Below are positions 41,373-53,772 of a stretch of DNA of 64,000 nt, in pieces; the first letter of the stretch is position 1; every line of letters begins with the position of its first letter. The notes below the pieces were generated by a model, which saw nothing but the letters and a program-made list of their open reading frames with translations, made no database searches and was not told the origin of the DNA. The translations under genes were made by a program, and so were the position numbers. The DNA comes from Phymorhynchus buccinoides (taxonomy: Eukaryota > Mollusca > Gastropoda > Neogastropoda > Raphitomidae): positions 22,171,751 through 22,235,750 of the forward strand of contig CM065699.1 in the NCBI GenBank assembly GCA_017654935.2. Direction: 5' to 3'.

Positions 41373-41612
41373 CGTGTGCCCATGCACTTAGCATACGTTA
41401 AACCCAGTGGCAACGAAAAAGTTGTCATTTGGTCAAAATTTCCCCCCCCCCCCCCCCTTTCCTTCCTCATCAGTCACACAAAAATCGCATGCAAAAAAAC
41501 AACAAAAAATTGGGTGGCGCGCCTCTGGCTGCGACGCGCTCTCCAGGTGGGAGCAACCCGAATTTCACAGACGCCTCTGTGACTATAAAGTACCTAATAC
41601 CTAATACCTAAT
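41226..41612 (+). mobile_element. tRNA-derived SINE, best-preserved copy
   Basis: A box AGTGGCACAGTGGTAGCGCG, B box GAGTTCGAACCTGGG (matching the GGTTCGAANCC consensus), and body GGCCTTACGGTCTGAACGTG. The CTCTGGCTGCGACGCGCTCT and GGTGGGAGCAACCCGAATTT modules follow, then the terminal hairpin CACAGACGCCTCTGTG and a (TACCTAA)n tail. It contains a poly-C run (41443-41457). Confidence 0.88.
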
Positions 41613-41752
41613 GTGCAAACTTGTATAAATGCAGGAAGTCTACGTTTTAACTTTGGTGTTCTTTATTATATCCACCTACAACTGAGACATAACACACACA
41701 CAGAAGCATGCTCATACATATGTATTCAAGCATATTTGCACAGCTGGATATA

Positions 41753-41967
41753 GGGGAAGACGGGGTAAAAAGCGCATGGGCGGGTAAGAAGCCCACCCCA
41801 ATTATCTCATGAAATGAAGCAAATTTCAGTCTCATTTTGCCCATGAGACGAATGCTAGACATTAACGCTCGTCTCATGGGCAAAATGAGACTGAAATTTG
41901 CTTCATTTCATGAGATAATTGGGGTGGGCTTCTTACCCGCCCATGCGCTTTTTACCCCGTCTTCCCC
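41753..41967. mobile_element. Palindromic (foldback) MITE, copy 2
   Basis: Same sequence as 31682-31895 with TA on both sides; arms here are even closer to perfect. The flanks on both sides are copies of each other (41698-41750 and 41985-42052: CACACAGAAGCATGCTCATA / CGCACAGAAGCGTGCTCATA), so the element sits between two members of a tandem duplication. Confidence 0.88.
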
Positions 41968-42447
41968 TATATATACACATGACATGACACACGCACAGAA
42001 GCGTGCTCATACTTATGCATTCAGTAATATTTGCACCCCTGGATATACACATATTCTAAAACATACCCTCGTTATAGAGAGATTGGACCTAAAGTTTGTG
42101 TCATAAATAATAATACATGATAGGCTACAGTATTGGAATATCATGCTACAGCTTAGTCTTTCGTGGAAGACTTTGACTCTCGAACGAAGGGGCCCTTGCA
42201 CCGACTCTGGTGTTGCAGCCAAAGGGATCGGTTGGCCTTTGGGGACCTTCCCCAACGCCAGCTGTCATCCTCAAATCCCTTTGGCCGCGTGTGGATGTAC
42301 CCTGGGCAAGGCATCTCCACTATAAACTAATTTTAACCCAGCCCGCCAGAATAGTATCCGCCCTCTGCTATCTGGCAGTCATTGTCGGAAACGACAGACA
42401 GGCAACTACTAATAACCCCAGAGCTTCCTAATTTAGTCAGAAACGAC

Positions 42448-43126
42448 ATTAACTGTTCTAGCGCCATGTCTTTTTTGACGTTCTTGGTTAATTGCCCGTT
42501 GCATCTCAACCGACAAGAGGGGAGTAACTATTTTTTTGGAGTGCGTATGCTTTGTTTTAAAAGGATGAAAGAGGGTCACATAAGCTCTAAAAACGAACAT
42601 ATGGCAGGGTACTTGGCAGTGAATGTTTTTGCATTTATTTTTTTGAGTGCGCATGCTTTGCTTTAAAAGGATGAAACGGTCACATATTAAGCTCTTCTTC
42701 TTCGATCGCTCAGACAGTTTCCTGTCAATTATGAGCGTAGATGCGTCATGCTGCCGTTACGTGCCTAACTAAGAAATAGTTAGGCTCAGCAAGTCCGACT
42801 TTGGCTGGAGGAAATGTTTTTGAAAGTGTTTCATGAAAAAAGGCAGGAGAATGGACGGTAAGGCAGAAAGATAGTAGATGACAGTAAGCAAAGGGAAAAG
42901 GCAGAGTCAAAGAGAGTGACAGATTAGAGGAAGTTACATGCACAGAACTTCCAGAAGGTGGGGGAACTATTTATACAAAAGACCCCCCGGTATCCCCACG
43001 GGGGGATATATTAAGCTTCTAAAAACAAACACATGGCAGGGTGCTTGGCAGTGAATGTCTTTGCATTTGGTGGGTGTGTAGAGTGATGTCTTGGGCGAAT
43101 GTATTCATCCATGGTGCTAGAAGAGT
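42448..43126. mobile_element. MITE with TCTTCTAGC ends, copy 3, split by retroposon D
   Basis: Left end AACTGTTCTAGCGCCATG, right end CCATGGTGCTAGAAGAGT. The interior has GGCAGGGTACTTGGCAGTGA twice, the outer sequence being interrupted at 42693 by a full retroposon D. Confidence 0.75.
42693..43005 (-). mobile_element. Retroposon D, complete copy with target-site duplication
   Basis: Flanked by the 10-base direct repeat ATATTAAGCT at 42683-42692 and 43006-43016. Read on the minus strand it starts with CCCCCCGTGGGGATACCGGG, runs about 313 bases through ACTTCCTCTAATCTGTCACT and the hairpin CTAACTATTTCTTAGTTAG, and ends in a (GAA)n-type tail. A variable-length target duplication plus a simple-repeat tail marks it as a retroposon moved by a LINE. 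No RNA polymerase III boxes were recognised. Confidence 0.82.
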
Positions 43127-43149
43127 AATGGGTGGGGGGTGGGGTGTAC

Positions 43150-43370
43150 ATATATGTGAAAACACATACGCATATCTCATCCGCAATCTGCGAAAATATA
43201 TCTGGAAGTAAGAAATATGAAGGCGCATGCACATATACACGGAAGCCCATCCACATATCTGGCACAAGAATAGTAGATAGTCCGGCATCCGTATATTTCT
43301 TGCTTCCAGATTATATTTTGCGGATTGTGAATGGGATATGTGCATGGGTTTCTGTGTGTATGTGCACACG
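43150..43370. repeat. Imperfect inverted repeat
   Basis: ACGCATATCTCATCCGCAAT and TATATCTGGAAGTAAGAAAT on the left arm pair with TTTCTTGCTTCCAGATTATA and GCGGATTGTGAATGGGATAT on the right arm. Probably an old MITE. Confidence 0.6.
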
Positions 43371-43399
43371 CCCTAACATCACCAAGAGTGACACGTACA

Positions 43400-45568
43400 T
43401 ACATACACACACAGAGCACTTACAGCACATACACAGCACTTACAACACCCACACACACAGAGCACTTACAGCACATACAACACACATACACACAGAGCAC
43501 TTACAGCACATACACAGCACTTGCAACACCCACGTCCACACACAGAGCACTTACAGCACACACAACACACATACACAGACAGAGCACATACAACACATAC
43601 ACAGCACTTACAACAGTGAACACCCACACACACACAGCACCTACAACACACACACACCTCTTACAACACAGTACACCACTTACAACACATTCACACCACA
43701 TACAACACACACCACTTACAACACATTCACACCACATACAACACACCACTTACAACACATTCACACCACATACAACACACACACCACTTACAACACACTC
43801 ACACCACTTACAACACACACACACACACCACTTACAACACACACACACCACATACAACACACACACACACCACTTACAACACACTCACACCACTTACAAC
43901 ACACACACACCACTTACAACACACACACACCACTTACAACACACACACACCACTTACAACACTCACACACCACTTACAACACTCACACACCACTTACAAC
44001 ACTCACACACCACTTACAACACACATATACCACTTAAAACACACACACACCACTTACAACACTCACACACCACTTACAACACACACACACCACTTACAAC
44101 ACACACATACCACTTACAACACACACACACCACTTACAACACACACACACCACTTACAACACAACACACACACACCACTTACAACACACACACACCACTT
44201 ACAACACACACACACCACTTACAACACACACACACCACTTACAACACACACACACCACTTACAACACACACACACCACTTACAACACACACACACCACTT
44301 ACAACACACACACACCACTTACAACACACACACACCACTTACAACACACACACACCACTTACAACACACACACACCACTTACAACACACACACACCACTT
44401 ACAACACACACACACCACTTACAACACACACACACCACTTACAACACACACACACCACTTACAACACACACACACCACTTACAACACTCACACACCACTT
44501 ACAACACTCACACACCACTTACAACACTCACACACCACTTACAACACACACATACCACTTAAAACACACACACACCACTTACAACACTTACAACACACAC
44601 ACCACTTACAACACACACACACCACTTACAACACACACACACCACTTACAACACACACACACCACTTACAACACTCACACACCACTTACAACACACACAC
44701 ACCACTTACAACACACACACACCACTTACAACACACACACACCACTTACAACACACACACACCACTTACAACACACACACACCACTTACAACACTCACAC
44801 ACCACTTACAACACACACACACCACTTACAACACACACACACCACTTACAACACACACACACCACTTACAACACACACACACCACTTACAACACACACAC
44901 ACCACTTACAACACACACACACCACTTACAACACACACACACCACTTACAACACACACACACCACTTACAACACACACACACCACTTACAACACACACAC
45001 ACCACTTACAACACACACACACCACTTACAACACACACACACCACTTACAACACTTACACACACCACTTACAACACACACACACCACTTACAACACACAC
45101 ACACCACTTACAACACTCACACACCACTTACAACACACACACACCACTTACAACACACACACACCACTTACAACACTCACACACCACTTACAACACACAC
45201 ACGCCACTTACAACACTCACACACCACTTACAACACATTCACTCCACATACAACACACACACACACCACTTACAACACACACACACCACTTACAACACAC
45301 ACACACCACTTACAACACACACACACCACTTACAACACACACATACCACTTACAACACACACACACCACTTACAACACACACACACCACTTACAACACAC
45401 ACACACCACTTAGAACACTCACACACCACTTAGAACACACACACACCACTTACAACACATTCACACCACATACAACACACTCACACCACATACAACACAC
45501 ACACACCACTTACAACACACACACACCACTTAACAACACACACACACCACTTAACAACACACACCTGG
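43400..45568. repeat. 20-base minisatellite, ACACACACACCACTTACAAC
   Basis: Over 2 kb of units ACACACACACCACTTACAAC with variants (ACACTCACAC, CATTCACACCACAT). The left part (43400-43680) has longer, less regular units with ACAGAGCACTTACAGCACAT. Its long open frames are artefacts of the 20-base period. Confidence 0.97.
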
Positions 45569-46759
45569 TAATTTGTCTTTTAGTTTATTTTTATCATTTC
45601 CATTGTTTTTTTAAAAATTTCATCATTTCACATGGCTTTGCTTTTGTCATTTAAAATTAATTTACGGTCATTCACATTACAAGCACAAATATTTCATGGC
45701 CTTTCGATTCCAAATTGATCAATGAAGTAATAATAATTAAGACAGGCACATTGATGGTCACCAGAAACTAACTAACAACACCCACACTTCATAATGACTA
45801 CTACGTAAATACCATACATAATAACCATACATAATGATAATAACCATACACAATAATAACCGCACAACGACACAACAGCATACAACATTCATGTTGATTG
45901 TTCCAAACAAAAATTACAAAAGAGAAATGCACAATGTTATTTCACATGTATAAAAGTTTCAGAGAAAACCCACATGCTTAACACTTTAACAGCAAAATAA
46001 AGTTATCGCTGCAGTGTTGCTTGGCACTGATACTACTAATCATCAACACTTTGCGTATCAATATAATAGATTTTGCAAATTTACTACTAAAAGTCTATTT
46101 CAGTACTTCAGTAAATTTATCAAAAAAGTGGGTAAAACATTCAGGAAATTTTAGGGATTTTTTTTTTTTTTTTAAACGAGCAAAAATTTTGCAACTTTAC
46201 CGATATTTAAACAAATGAAATTTGCATCCTAGTTTTGTACATTTACTAGTGTAACTCGAAGAAATTGCCCACATTGCTTGGTTTGTGCTTTCATAGCTAA
46301 TTTGTTCTAGCTTGTTCAAATCAGTTGAGTGAAATCAAATTCGCTTTAAAAAAACAACTTGATTTGTTATTTCTTATCTTAATCTACAGCAACAGTGCAA
46401 AAGTTGTTCAAATCGATTGTTGGGACTCAAGAAAAATGACAGCTCGCATGAGAGCAAGGCAAAAAGCAAAACGACATAAAGTTGAAGACATTGGCAGCTT
46501 TATACTCAAACTAACACAACAAAATTGAATTGCCCAAACAAAGTGGCAGACTCCTTTCTTTGTAAGAACAAACAAATAGACAAACAAAAAGACAAACAAA
46601 AGATACCTTTTTCTTACCAAAACACATCCAATTTCATAAAACACTGATATGTTCTCAAACTGGAAATCAAGCGACCGCATGATACAATTACATCGTGTCA
46701 TCATACAACATTACAATATACTGGATAAGCACAAATGTTGACTATGGTGTGTAATAAAC
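45569..46759. other. No gene recognised
   Basis: AT-rich DNA. A short lysine/arginine-rich frame near 46325-46528 has no family signature. Confidence 0.45.
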
Positions 46760-47174
46760 GGTTAAATCACACGAGAGTATCGGAAATTCATTGAGCTTTT
46801 TTCGCCCAATTTTTGTACTTCATCGGGTAAGGGATATGGTTAGAATCAGTTTAGGGTTATTTTCATGCCACAGAGAGTTTGAAATATTAAAATAATCAGC
46901 CAGGAAAAACGAATGTAAACCCTATAAATTCAGCGTCACCTTTAAGTGTTGCCGTACAGAATGGGAAATTCCCGTAAAAATGGCCACCGTTCCATGCCAA
47001 GTTCGCATATATGATAATGCTTTGAGCAGCTGTTTATTTTCTTAAATTGTAATTATAAATAATTCTGACGAAAATAGGCCTAAACTGATTCTAACCCTGG
47101 CCTTTACCCCATGAAGTTCAAAAGTTCAGCGAAAAAGGTTCAAGGAATTTCCGATACTCTCGTGTAATTTAACC
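46760..47174. mobile_element. Inverted-repeat element with GGTTAAATCACACGAGAG ends
   Basis: Ends GGTTAAATCACACGAGAGTA and ATACTCTCGTGTAATTTAACC; further paired blocks TATGGTTAGAATCAGTTTAG / CTAAACTGATTCTAACCC lie inside. About 415 bases, no coding capacity. Confidence 0.72.
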
Positions 47175-48180
47175 TAAAAAAGTTACAAACAAAACAAATC
47201 TGACCAGTCAAAATCAATGGAAGCATAAATTCATACCAGAGACGTACATTTTTGGGGGGTAGTCAATGGCAGGCAGTTGAAAAAACCCCAGCAAACGCGA
47301 TAATTCAATACCTGATATTTCAGCATCACATTAATAGGCGTCATTTTCATCTTAACTAAAGACCAGTCATGACTAAAAATGACAAAAACACTTTATTTTA
47401 AGATATCATAAATCTAGTACATTCACCATAGTACTCATGAGTGAATTATAGACACAGAGTAACGAGTTTATCATAACGAAGTGTCAAAATCCGACTACAT
47501 GTGACAAAAAATTCAGTACATACGTACATTCAACATTAATAAATATCATAATGCGTAAATAATAATATCCCTGATTTGTTACCAAAAATCTTAAGTAAGA
47601 TTCCCCTCAGCTGTGCATTAAAATCCTATGATTCATCCGTTTATAAATATAAATCACCTTCCTTTCGGAAATGATACAAATAAATACAAAATAGTATGGT
47701 AAATCGTCAAAGAGAGAAGGTTTCATTAGTCTATCTTTTAAAACGCAAAATAATGTTTTCTTATAACAGCTTATTTACTCCATATTTTGTGCAGTTTATT
47801 TGAGTGCAATTCAGAGATCGCTCAAACAAGTGAAAACACAACACTTGACTTAGTCTTTGTGCATGAGTGTGTGTGTGTTTTAAGTTCAAGTATACTGTAA
47901 TATCTCCAAAAGAGAAATTTGTGTTGGGTGCAACAGCATGACAGAAATACAACATAACTGAAAGAACGTTAATCAAACGTGTGAAATGCAATTATACCAA
48001 CGGAAATATTGTCATTGATGTTCATTATATCAACTTAGAAATCTGCACATTTAAACACATAGACACACATGCGCACACACATAAAGAAAGAGAGACAGAG
48101 AGAGTGCACATGAGAATGATTTGATTCAAATAAGCCAAGGCCCCTTATGAAGGGGAAGTGAACAAACATAGATCAACAGC
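47175..48180. other. No gene recognised
   Basis: AT-rich DNA without confident features. Confidence 0.45.
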
Positions 48181-48183
48181 CAT

Positions 48184-48184
<1 letters not shown>

Positions 48185-48254
<70 letters not shown>
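48185..48254. repeat. GT microsatellite (about 35 units)
   Basis: Uninterrupted (GT)n. Confidence 0.97.
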
Positions 48255-48255
<1 letters not shown>

Positions 48256-48439
48256 GGTTGAGAAAGACAGAGAGAATAAAAGAGAAACTTAATGCAATAA
48301 GTTTAATAAAATCAGCATAAATCAATTTACTTGACATATCTGATTGTCTTTAAACTACATGAAAAATGTTGTTTTATAAATTAGTAAGTTCTAAGCAGTT
48401 ATAGTATGAAGAACAAAATACTGAGTGCTAACAGGTCTG

Positions 48440-49200
48440 CGCGTTGGTTGGGTACGCACGCACCCCCCCTGAAATCGTACATAGTAGCAGGCATGAAAGA
48501 ATTCCGCGTCTCGCAGAAAATCTGCGGAATTTTTTCAAAACTTCCGCGGGCCCAAAAAGTTTCCGCGGAATTTTTTGTTTAAAAAAAGGTTTGTATAGAA
48601 GCAAAGGACCGATCTTGCCGTATTCTTATATCTACAAGTCTCTATTTGGCGATTCTCAAACTGGTTAACCGGAAGTCGCTTTAGCTCACTCGCTTCATTT
48701 GTGCGAAGGAAGGCGAAATGAGTACCTCCTGCTCAACAAAAGTAGCGATGTTAGATGAAAATGTGGGTGGAAGGATATTTGTGCCGACCACATTTTTGGA
48801 ATAGATTATCCCCCCTCCCCGCTGAACAAAACTTCGGACGTTAGTTAGCTGAAAAATCGGCTGGAAAATTTGCTTTGCGGAACGTTCTGCGTCCCCCCCG
48901 CTGAACAAAACTTCGGACCGACGTTGGGTGAAAATCCTTGTGGAAGGATTTCTCGGCTGCCAAAATCTCATTCTTTGATGCCTGAAAGATGTTTGTGCTG
49001 GAAAAAAATGTTTGGGAACGTTCTGCCTGCCCCCCCCCCAACAAAACTTCTGACGTTAGGTGAAAATCCGGGTGGAAGGATTTCTCGGCAGAAAAAATCT
49101 CCTCTTTTTTGATCTTCATCCACTTTCATACCTGAGTAGAGAAATCATGTCATGTTTGCGTCATTTTGAGGGGTATGCAACCCCCCCTTGGAACTCTATA
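48440..49200. repeat. Unclassified repeat with about four internal 110-130 base units
   Basis: Units contain CTGAACAAAACTTCGGACGT, GGTGAAAATCC-GGTGGAAGGATTTCTCGGC and GGAACGTTCTGC. The block is bounded by GGGTACGCACGCACCCCCCC and GAGGGGTATGCAACCCCCCC, which may be related ends. A segment at 48500-48575 repeats TCCGCGGAATTTTTT. Confidence 0.6.
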
Positions 49201-49687
49201 TGGTATTTAATTTATGAATGGAACACACTGATAATTGATTAACGAGCCAAAGGTCTTATATCAACACAATTTCACAGAGTGTACTGGGTACATCATTTTG
49301 CAAGCAGTCTAGCACTTGCACCAATTTACTTGCTCAAGTAGTTTTTTTTAGTGCAAATAAATATGTAAATGTTTACTGAAGTGTAAGAATGAGAATGGAA
49401 GAGAGAGTAGGGGGCGCACATTAGAACATGGCTGGTTCTACGAGATCACGAATCGATAAACGTTCTTTCACAACGAATGACATGAACTGAAACGGTCATT
49501 CATATAATGAAATAGTGGTGTCTATTTTATCAATGATTATTCATGTATTGTTTACTGAATTAGTTTTATATAAAATGCCTGCACAGAATCACAACCATCT
49601 TGTCTCAGATGAAGTAGAGATGATATACAGTTACGGTTCTGGAGTAGTTATGTACATAAACAAATAAACATTTCATAAGCATTTAAA

Positions 49688-49929
49688 TTAACCCTTTCAC
49701 CGCCAGCAATTTGTCAGCCCCAAAATACCATTAAACTTAACTGGGTAGAGAACAAAAACCCTGCAATATTGGGAATTCCTCTGTGACATGTATAACATCA
49801 GACCTATCATTGACTCCCAAAATTAAAAATGGGGTCTTCAGATACCAGGCCCTGATTTGATGCCTTTTAGTAACATGGGTGTTAAACTATTGTGGTGCAT
49901 AAATGCGGCATTGGCGGTGAAAGGGTTAA
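49688..49929. mobile_element. TTAA-flanked MITE (piggyBac-like), copy 3
   Basis: TTAA|CCCTTTCACCGCCAGCAA ... GCATTGGCGGTGAAAGGG|TTAA. Clean on both sides. Confidence 0.88.
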
Positions 49930-50178
49930 CTTAAGGTGGGAACTTGCTCTCTAAGGTGATTATTTCGCTGGCAGTTGGATGAACCACTGTAGCAACAGAC
50001 AAGACGTGGTTTCTTTTGCATTGATGGATGGCTATCACAGCAGACGATGGGACCCAGTGCGATGAAGAAAGAGATCACACTATCTGACCAACTTGGAAAA
50101 CTTGCACAATATTTGGGGACGTTGTAGAGTTGTGAACTTTTCAAGTCATGTAGAAACATACAGTTGGTTGGGGTGAAA

Positions 50179-50504
50179 TGGCCAACTTAGGACGATAATT
50201 TGACCAGCAGGGGGCAGTCAAACCGGTAGGGGCTTAGCGCATGATATTCTTAGTCTATTATAGTCCCGTCAACAGCTATGGTTATCTCTATTCTTAGTTG
50301 GGCATAGTGAGAGAGGGAGATAGAGCCCCTCCCTCTCTCTCTCTCTCTCACTTGTAAGAATAGGCATCGCCTAAAATCTTTAACCTTGTTAAATAAAGTT
50401 TTTCAGTGTTCAGTGTTCACTATGCCCAACTAAGAATATCACACGCTAAGCCCCTACCGGTTTGACTGCCCCCTGGCGGTCAAATTATCGTCCTAAGTTG
50501 CCCA
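50179..50504. mobile_element. MITE with long (about 75 base) inverted ends
   Basis: Left arm GGCCAACTTAGGACGATAAT, TTGACCAGCAGGGGGCAGTC, AAACCGGTAGGGGCTTAGCG; the right arm is the reverse complement (CGCTAAGCCCCTACCGGTTT, GACTGCCCCCTGGCGGTCAA, ATTATCGTCCTAAGTTGCCC). The interior holds (CT)n and a TTCAGTGTTCAGTGTTCA repeat. Confidence 0.8.
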
Positions 50505-50652
50505 TTGGGTCAGTATTTTTCAGAATCTGCGTCATGGTTATGTTGTCGAGTTGTGATGTTAGCATAAAAGGCTAACAAAGTCAACCCATGAAACTAAACA
50601 GAACACACACACACACATCAACATAGCAGGCAAACATTGCCTAATGTTATGT

Positions 50653-51057
50653 CGGTAAAGGTCAAGATGTGCCACCCCCCCTACCTATCTCGGTTAATTC
50701 TATTTTTCCGTGATTGCCTTTCTTACCATACATAAAGCTGTATTTTAGGAACATTGTTAGGTAATAACCTTTTTGAAATACTAACCCTAGCCCTAAACCT
50801 AACCCTACCCCCCACCCTATAAGACGGAAAAACGCAACGAACCACAACTGTGACAAATCGCGGTGTACTGCAGTACATAGTGGGGGGTAGGGTTAGGTTT
50901 AGGGCTAGGGTTAGGGCTAGGGTTAGTATTCAAAAAAGGTTATTAGCTGAAAATGCTCCTAAAATACAGCTTTATGTATGGTAAGAAAGGCAAAAACGGA
51001 AAAATAGAATTAACCGAGAAATGCAGGGGGGGGGGTGGCACATCTTTACCTTTACCG
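50653..51057. mobile_element. Large inverted repeat with telomere-like motifs
   Basis: Arms of about 160-170 bases: GGTCAAGATGTGCCACCCCC ... ACCCTAGCCCTAAACCTAAC on the left and GTTAGGTTTAGGGCTAGGGT ... GGGTGGCACATCTTTACC on the right, around a 65-base centre. The arms carry degenerate TTAGGG-type motifs (TTAGGTTTAGGGCTAGGGTT). Confidence 0.75.
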
Positions 51058-51254
51058 TTATGTCTTTTGGATTATGCTGACATTTCCAAACTATATTATT
51101 ATTGAAGAATCATATTTTCCCATTTGTTAAGCAATGGTGTTAACATTACAATATAACGGCACCTTTTCATGTACAACTGGTGTGGACATATCAAACCCAA
51201 CTTCACCTCAACACCAAGCTATACTGAAAATTCATGACTTCAATATTCTCAACT

Positions 51255-51500
51255 TTAACCCTTTCACCGCCAAAGTCGCATTTTAGCACCTCAGTGATTG
51301 AACACCAATGTCACTAAAAGGCATCAAAGTGGGGTCTATTATCCAAAAACCCTATTGTCCTAGTTTTGGGAAGTAAGGACAGACCTTATTTTATATATGT
51401 CACAGAAGAATCCCCAATATCTTCAGATGGATTTTGTTCTCTACCCAGGTAAAGTTGATGGAATTTTTGGCTGAAATATGGCTGGCGGTGAAAGGGTTAA
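51255..51500. mobile_element. TTAA-flanked MITE (piggyBac-like), copy 4 (reverse orientation)
   Basis: TTAA|CCCTTTCACCGCCAAAGT ... GGCTGGCGGTGAAAGGG|TTAA; closely similar to the reverse complement of copy 5 at 62273-62517. Confidence 0.88.
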
Positions 51501-51828
51501 CAGCAAACAAATGTCCCCCAAAGTATTGTAAAGCTGCTTTTTGGCTTAAAGCAAAAAATGGCACTACATAAAACCAGCAAAATACAGTAGCTCAACTGTT
51601 CTCTTCACATTCCCTCAAAATCATTCAGATATAGATGAAACAAGAAACCCCCCCATGGATGAGTGATTGTGTAAAACATGGAACCTATCACAAGATGTTG
51701 CATGTTCAGCATTGTCAATTTCTGACGAAATAGTAGGGACTTTCAAAGTTGATCTGAAGTGTCTGTCGCACACATAATATGATAATGTTGAAGAAAAAAC
51801 AACACCACCCAGGTTGTGGCTGATAATA

Positions 51829-52040
51829 TTGGCCACTGCAAAGAACACCTTTTGCAAGACTGAATGCTCTTGGTGGGTGGGGGAAGATGGTTGAGTACTG
51901 ACCAAACAAGGGAATAACTACCCTATTTGAGGCCACTTAATGGCTGCCTTTTGCAAGAGTGAATGCCCTTTTGGCTACTGATCAACAAGGGGTTAACTCT
52001 TGCCATCAAGGGCGTTAATAACCCTAGTTGCAGTGGCCAA
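51829..52040. mobile_element. TA-flanked MITE with TTGGCCACTGCAA ends, simple copy
   Basis: TA|TTGGCCACTGCAAAGAACAC ... CTAGTTGCAGTGGCCAA|TA. It has one copy of the block that is tandemly amplified at 15701-16115. Confidence 0.82.
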
Positions 52041-53465
52041 TAGGTCGGAATTTAATGTTTCCTTTATCAAATACAATCATGGACACATTCCATGTAATAT
52101 TACTTACGTGTGAACAGACGCAAAACTAATTGGACACGTCATATCAACAATAATATAGAATGCCTGGTGATAGTAAGTAAACCTGAGCGGTAAGAGTAAC
52201 ATGAGAATGATATCATCACCATGGGCCTTCCGTCTTCACTGTGTGCGCCGTGACTGATGGCAACAGTGAAATCATTTATCACTACAGATTTGACCAGAAA
52301 ATCTTATCACAAAGAGATACAGGCATTGGCGCTTAATGCACAAGATGATATGATATGGGTGATGATATAATTAAATATGATCTTTTTGCTGTTGCTTGTT
52401 TATTCAGATAAAGAAGTTTGGAATGGAGAATATATCGTTTTTGTTGTTGTTGTTGCCCATTTTTAGCAATGTTTTTATTTTTGATAAATGGATGTCAATG
52501 AAGATCCTATATTTTGACATAATTATAAGATGGTCATTGTGTGTATGTAAGTGAGGGGGTGGAAAAGAATCGAGACGAAAGGAACGTGTTGAAAAAGCAA
52601 GATTTTTGTAAATTTGATAGAGTTTACCTCTGAATAAGTCATCACGGAAGTCAAAGTATGGTTAAAAAAAACCACACCCCCAAAGCTTAGTAAGCTTCTT
52701 TGTGCATGCTTTTCCTTTCCTCTTAATGCAAATGTTCAGGCAAAATAATTTGCAGTCATAATGTTAGTGCATTGCTAGTGAAAGCTAAAATGAGCCTGAC
52801 TGAACAGTACCTAGATTACAACAAATTAACAATGTGAGACTAGTGATGTGGTTTTGTAGAGAAAAAGAAACCACATAATAAAATAATAAATGATTGATTT
52901 TTGTAACCACACAATACAAAACTGAACACCAAGACATTCATGTTGATACAAGTAATCAAATCAATACAATACATAATGTATTACATCTCCCAAAATATGT
53001 GCATGTATACCAACAAAATAAGAAGAAAACACCAGACAATTAACACACTACAGAGACATTAACTTTCAAATTCCAATGTCCCAACAAATGACAACAAACA
53101 GTACGCACAAAATTCAATTGGAACACAGACTGACACTAGAGACAGATCCACAACAAACATTACATAAGTCACACCAAACATTAGCATGGTAATACAACAC
53201 AAGTCAAATGAAGCATAGCGTAGTCACAACAACAAGCATTATGACGTGACAACAAGCTAGGTACACATGACAAAAACATCACAAACATGACATGGCGAAG
53301 TTGCAACAGAAGACTATGTTAACTGAATGATTGGAGTGGGTTAACCGTGGAATGCAGTTTACAGGCACATTGATAACTCACTGTTAACATTTTCACCAGT
53401 TTTGACTGTTCTTTCTGACATCAGTGTCATGTAAACAAACAAAGAAACCACCCCACAACAAAACC
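52041..53465. other. No gene recognised
   Basis: AT-rich DNA; no exon, RNA or element boundary identified. Confidence 0.45.
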
Positions 53466-53605
53466 CTTCTTCTTCTTCTTCTTCTTCGATCGCTCTGACA
53501 ATTTCCTGTCAATTATGAGCGCAGATGCGTCATGCTGCCGTTATGCGCCTAACTAAGAAACAGTTAGGCTCAGCAAGTCCGACTTCGGCTCGAGGAAACG
53601 ACTAA
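53466..53605. mobile_element. Retroposon D, tail-proximal fragment
   Basis: CTTCTTCTTC...GATCGCTCTGACAATTTCCT, GCAGATGCGTCATGCTGCCG, CCTAACTAAGAAACAGTTAG G and TCCGACTTCGGCT. The 5' half of the element is absent, as expected for 5'-truncated retroposition. Confidence 0.75.
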
Positions 53606-53692
53606 ACCCTAAAACAGGCATTTGTTTTTTTATAAGCACACTGAAACACGAATGCAGAGGACAATTACAAGTGCTCACACTACGTATGCATG

Positions 53693-53693
<1 letters not shown>

Positions 53694-53755
<62 letters not shown>

Positions 53756-53772
53756 TAACACACACACATACC
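53694..53772. repeat. CT and CA microsatellites
   Basis: (CT)n at 53694-53720 and (CA)n at 53724-53752. Confidence 0.95.

Noticed and set aside
43331..45433. A 700-residue open frame rich in His-Thr-Tyr
   Set aside because: Entirely inside a 20-base minisatellite without stop codons; no start context, splice signals or coding composition.
46325..46528. Short Lys/Arg-rich plus-strand open frame
   Set aside because: Too short and compositionally simple; no homologous motif or exon boundaries seen.
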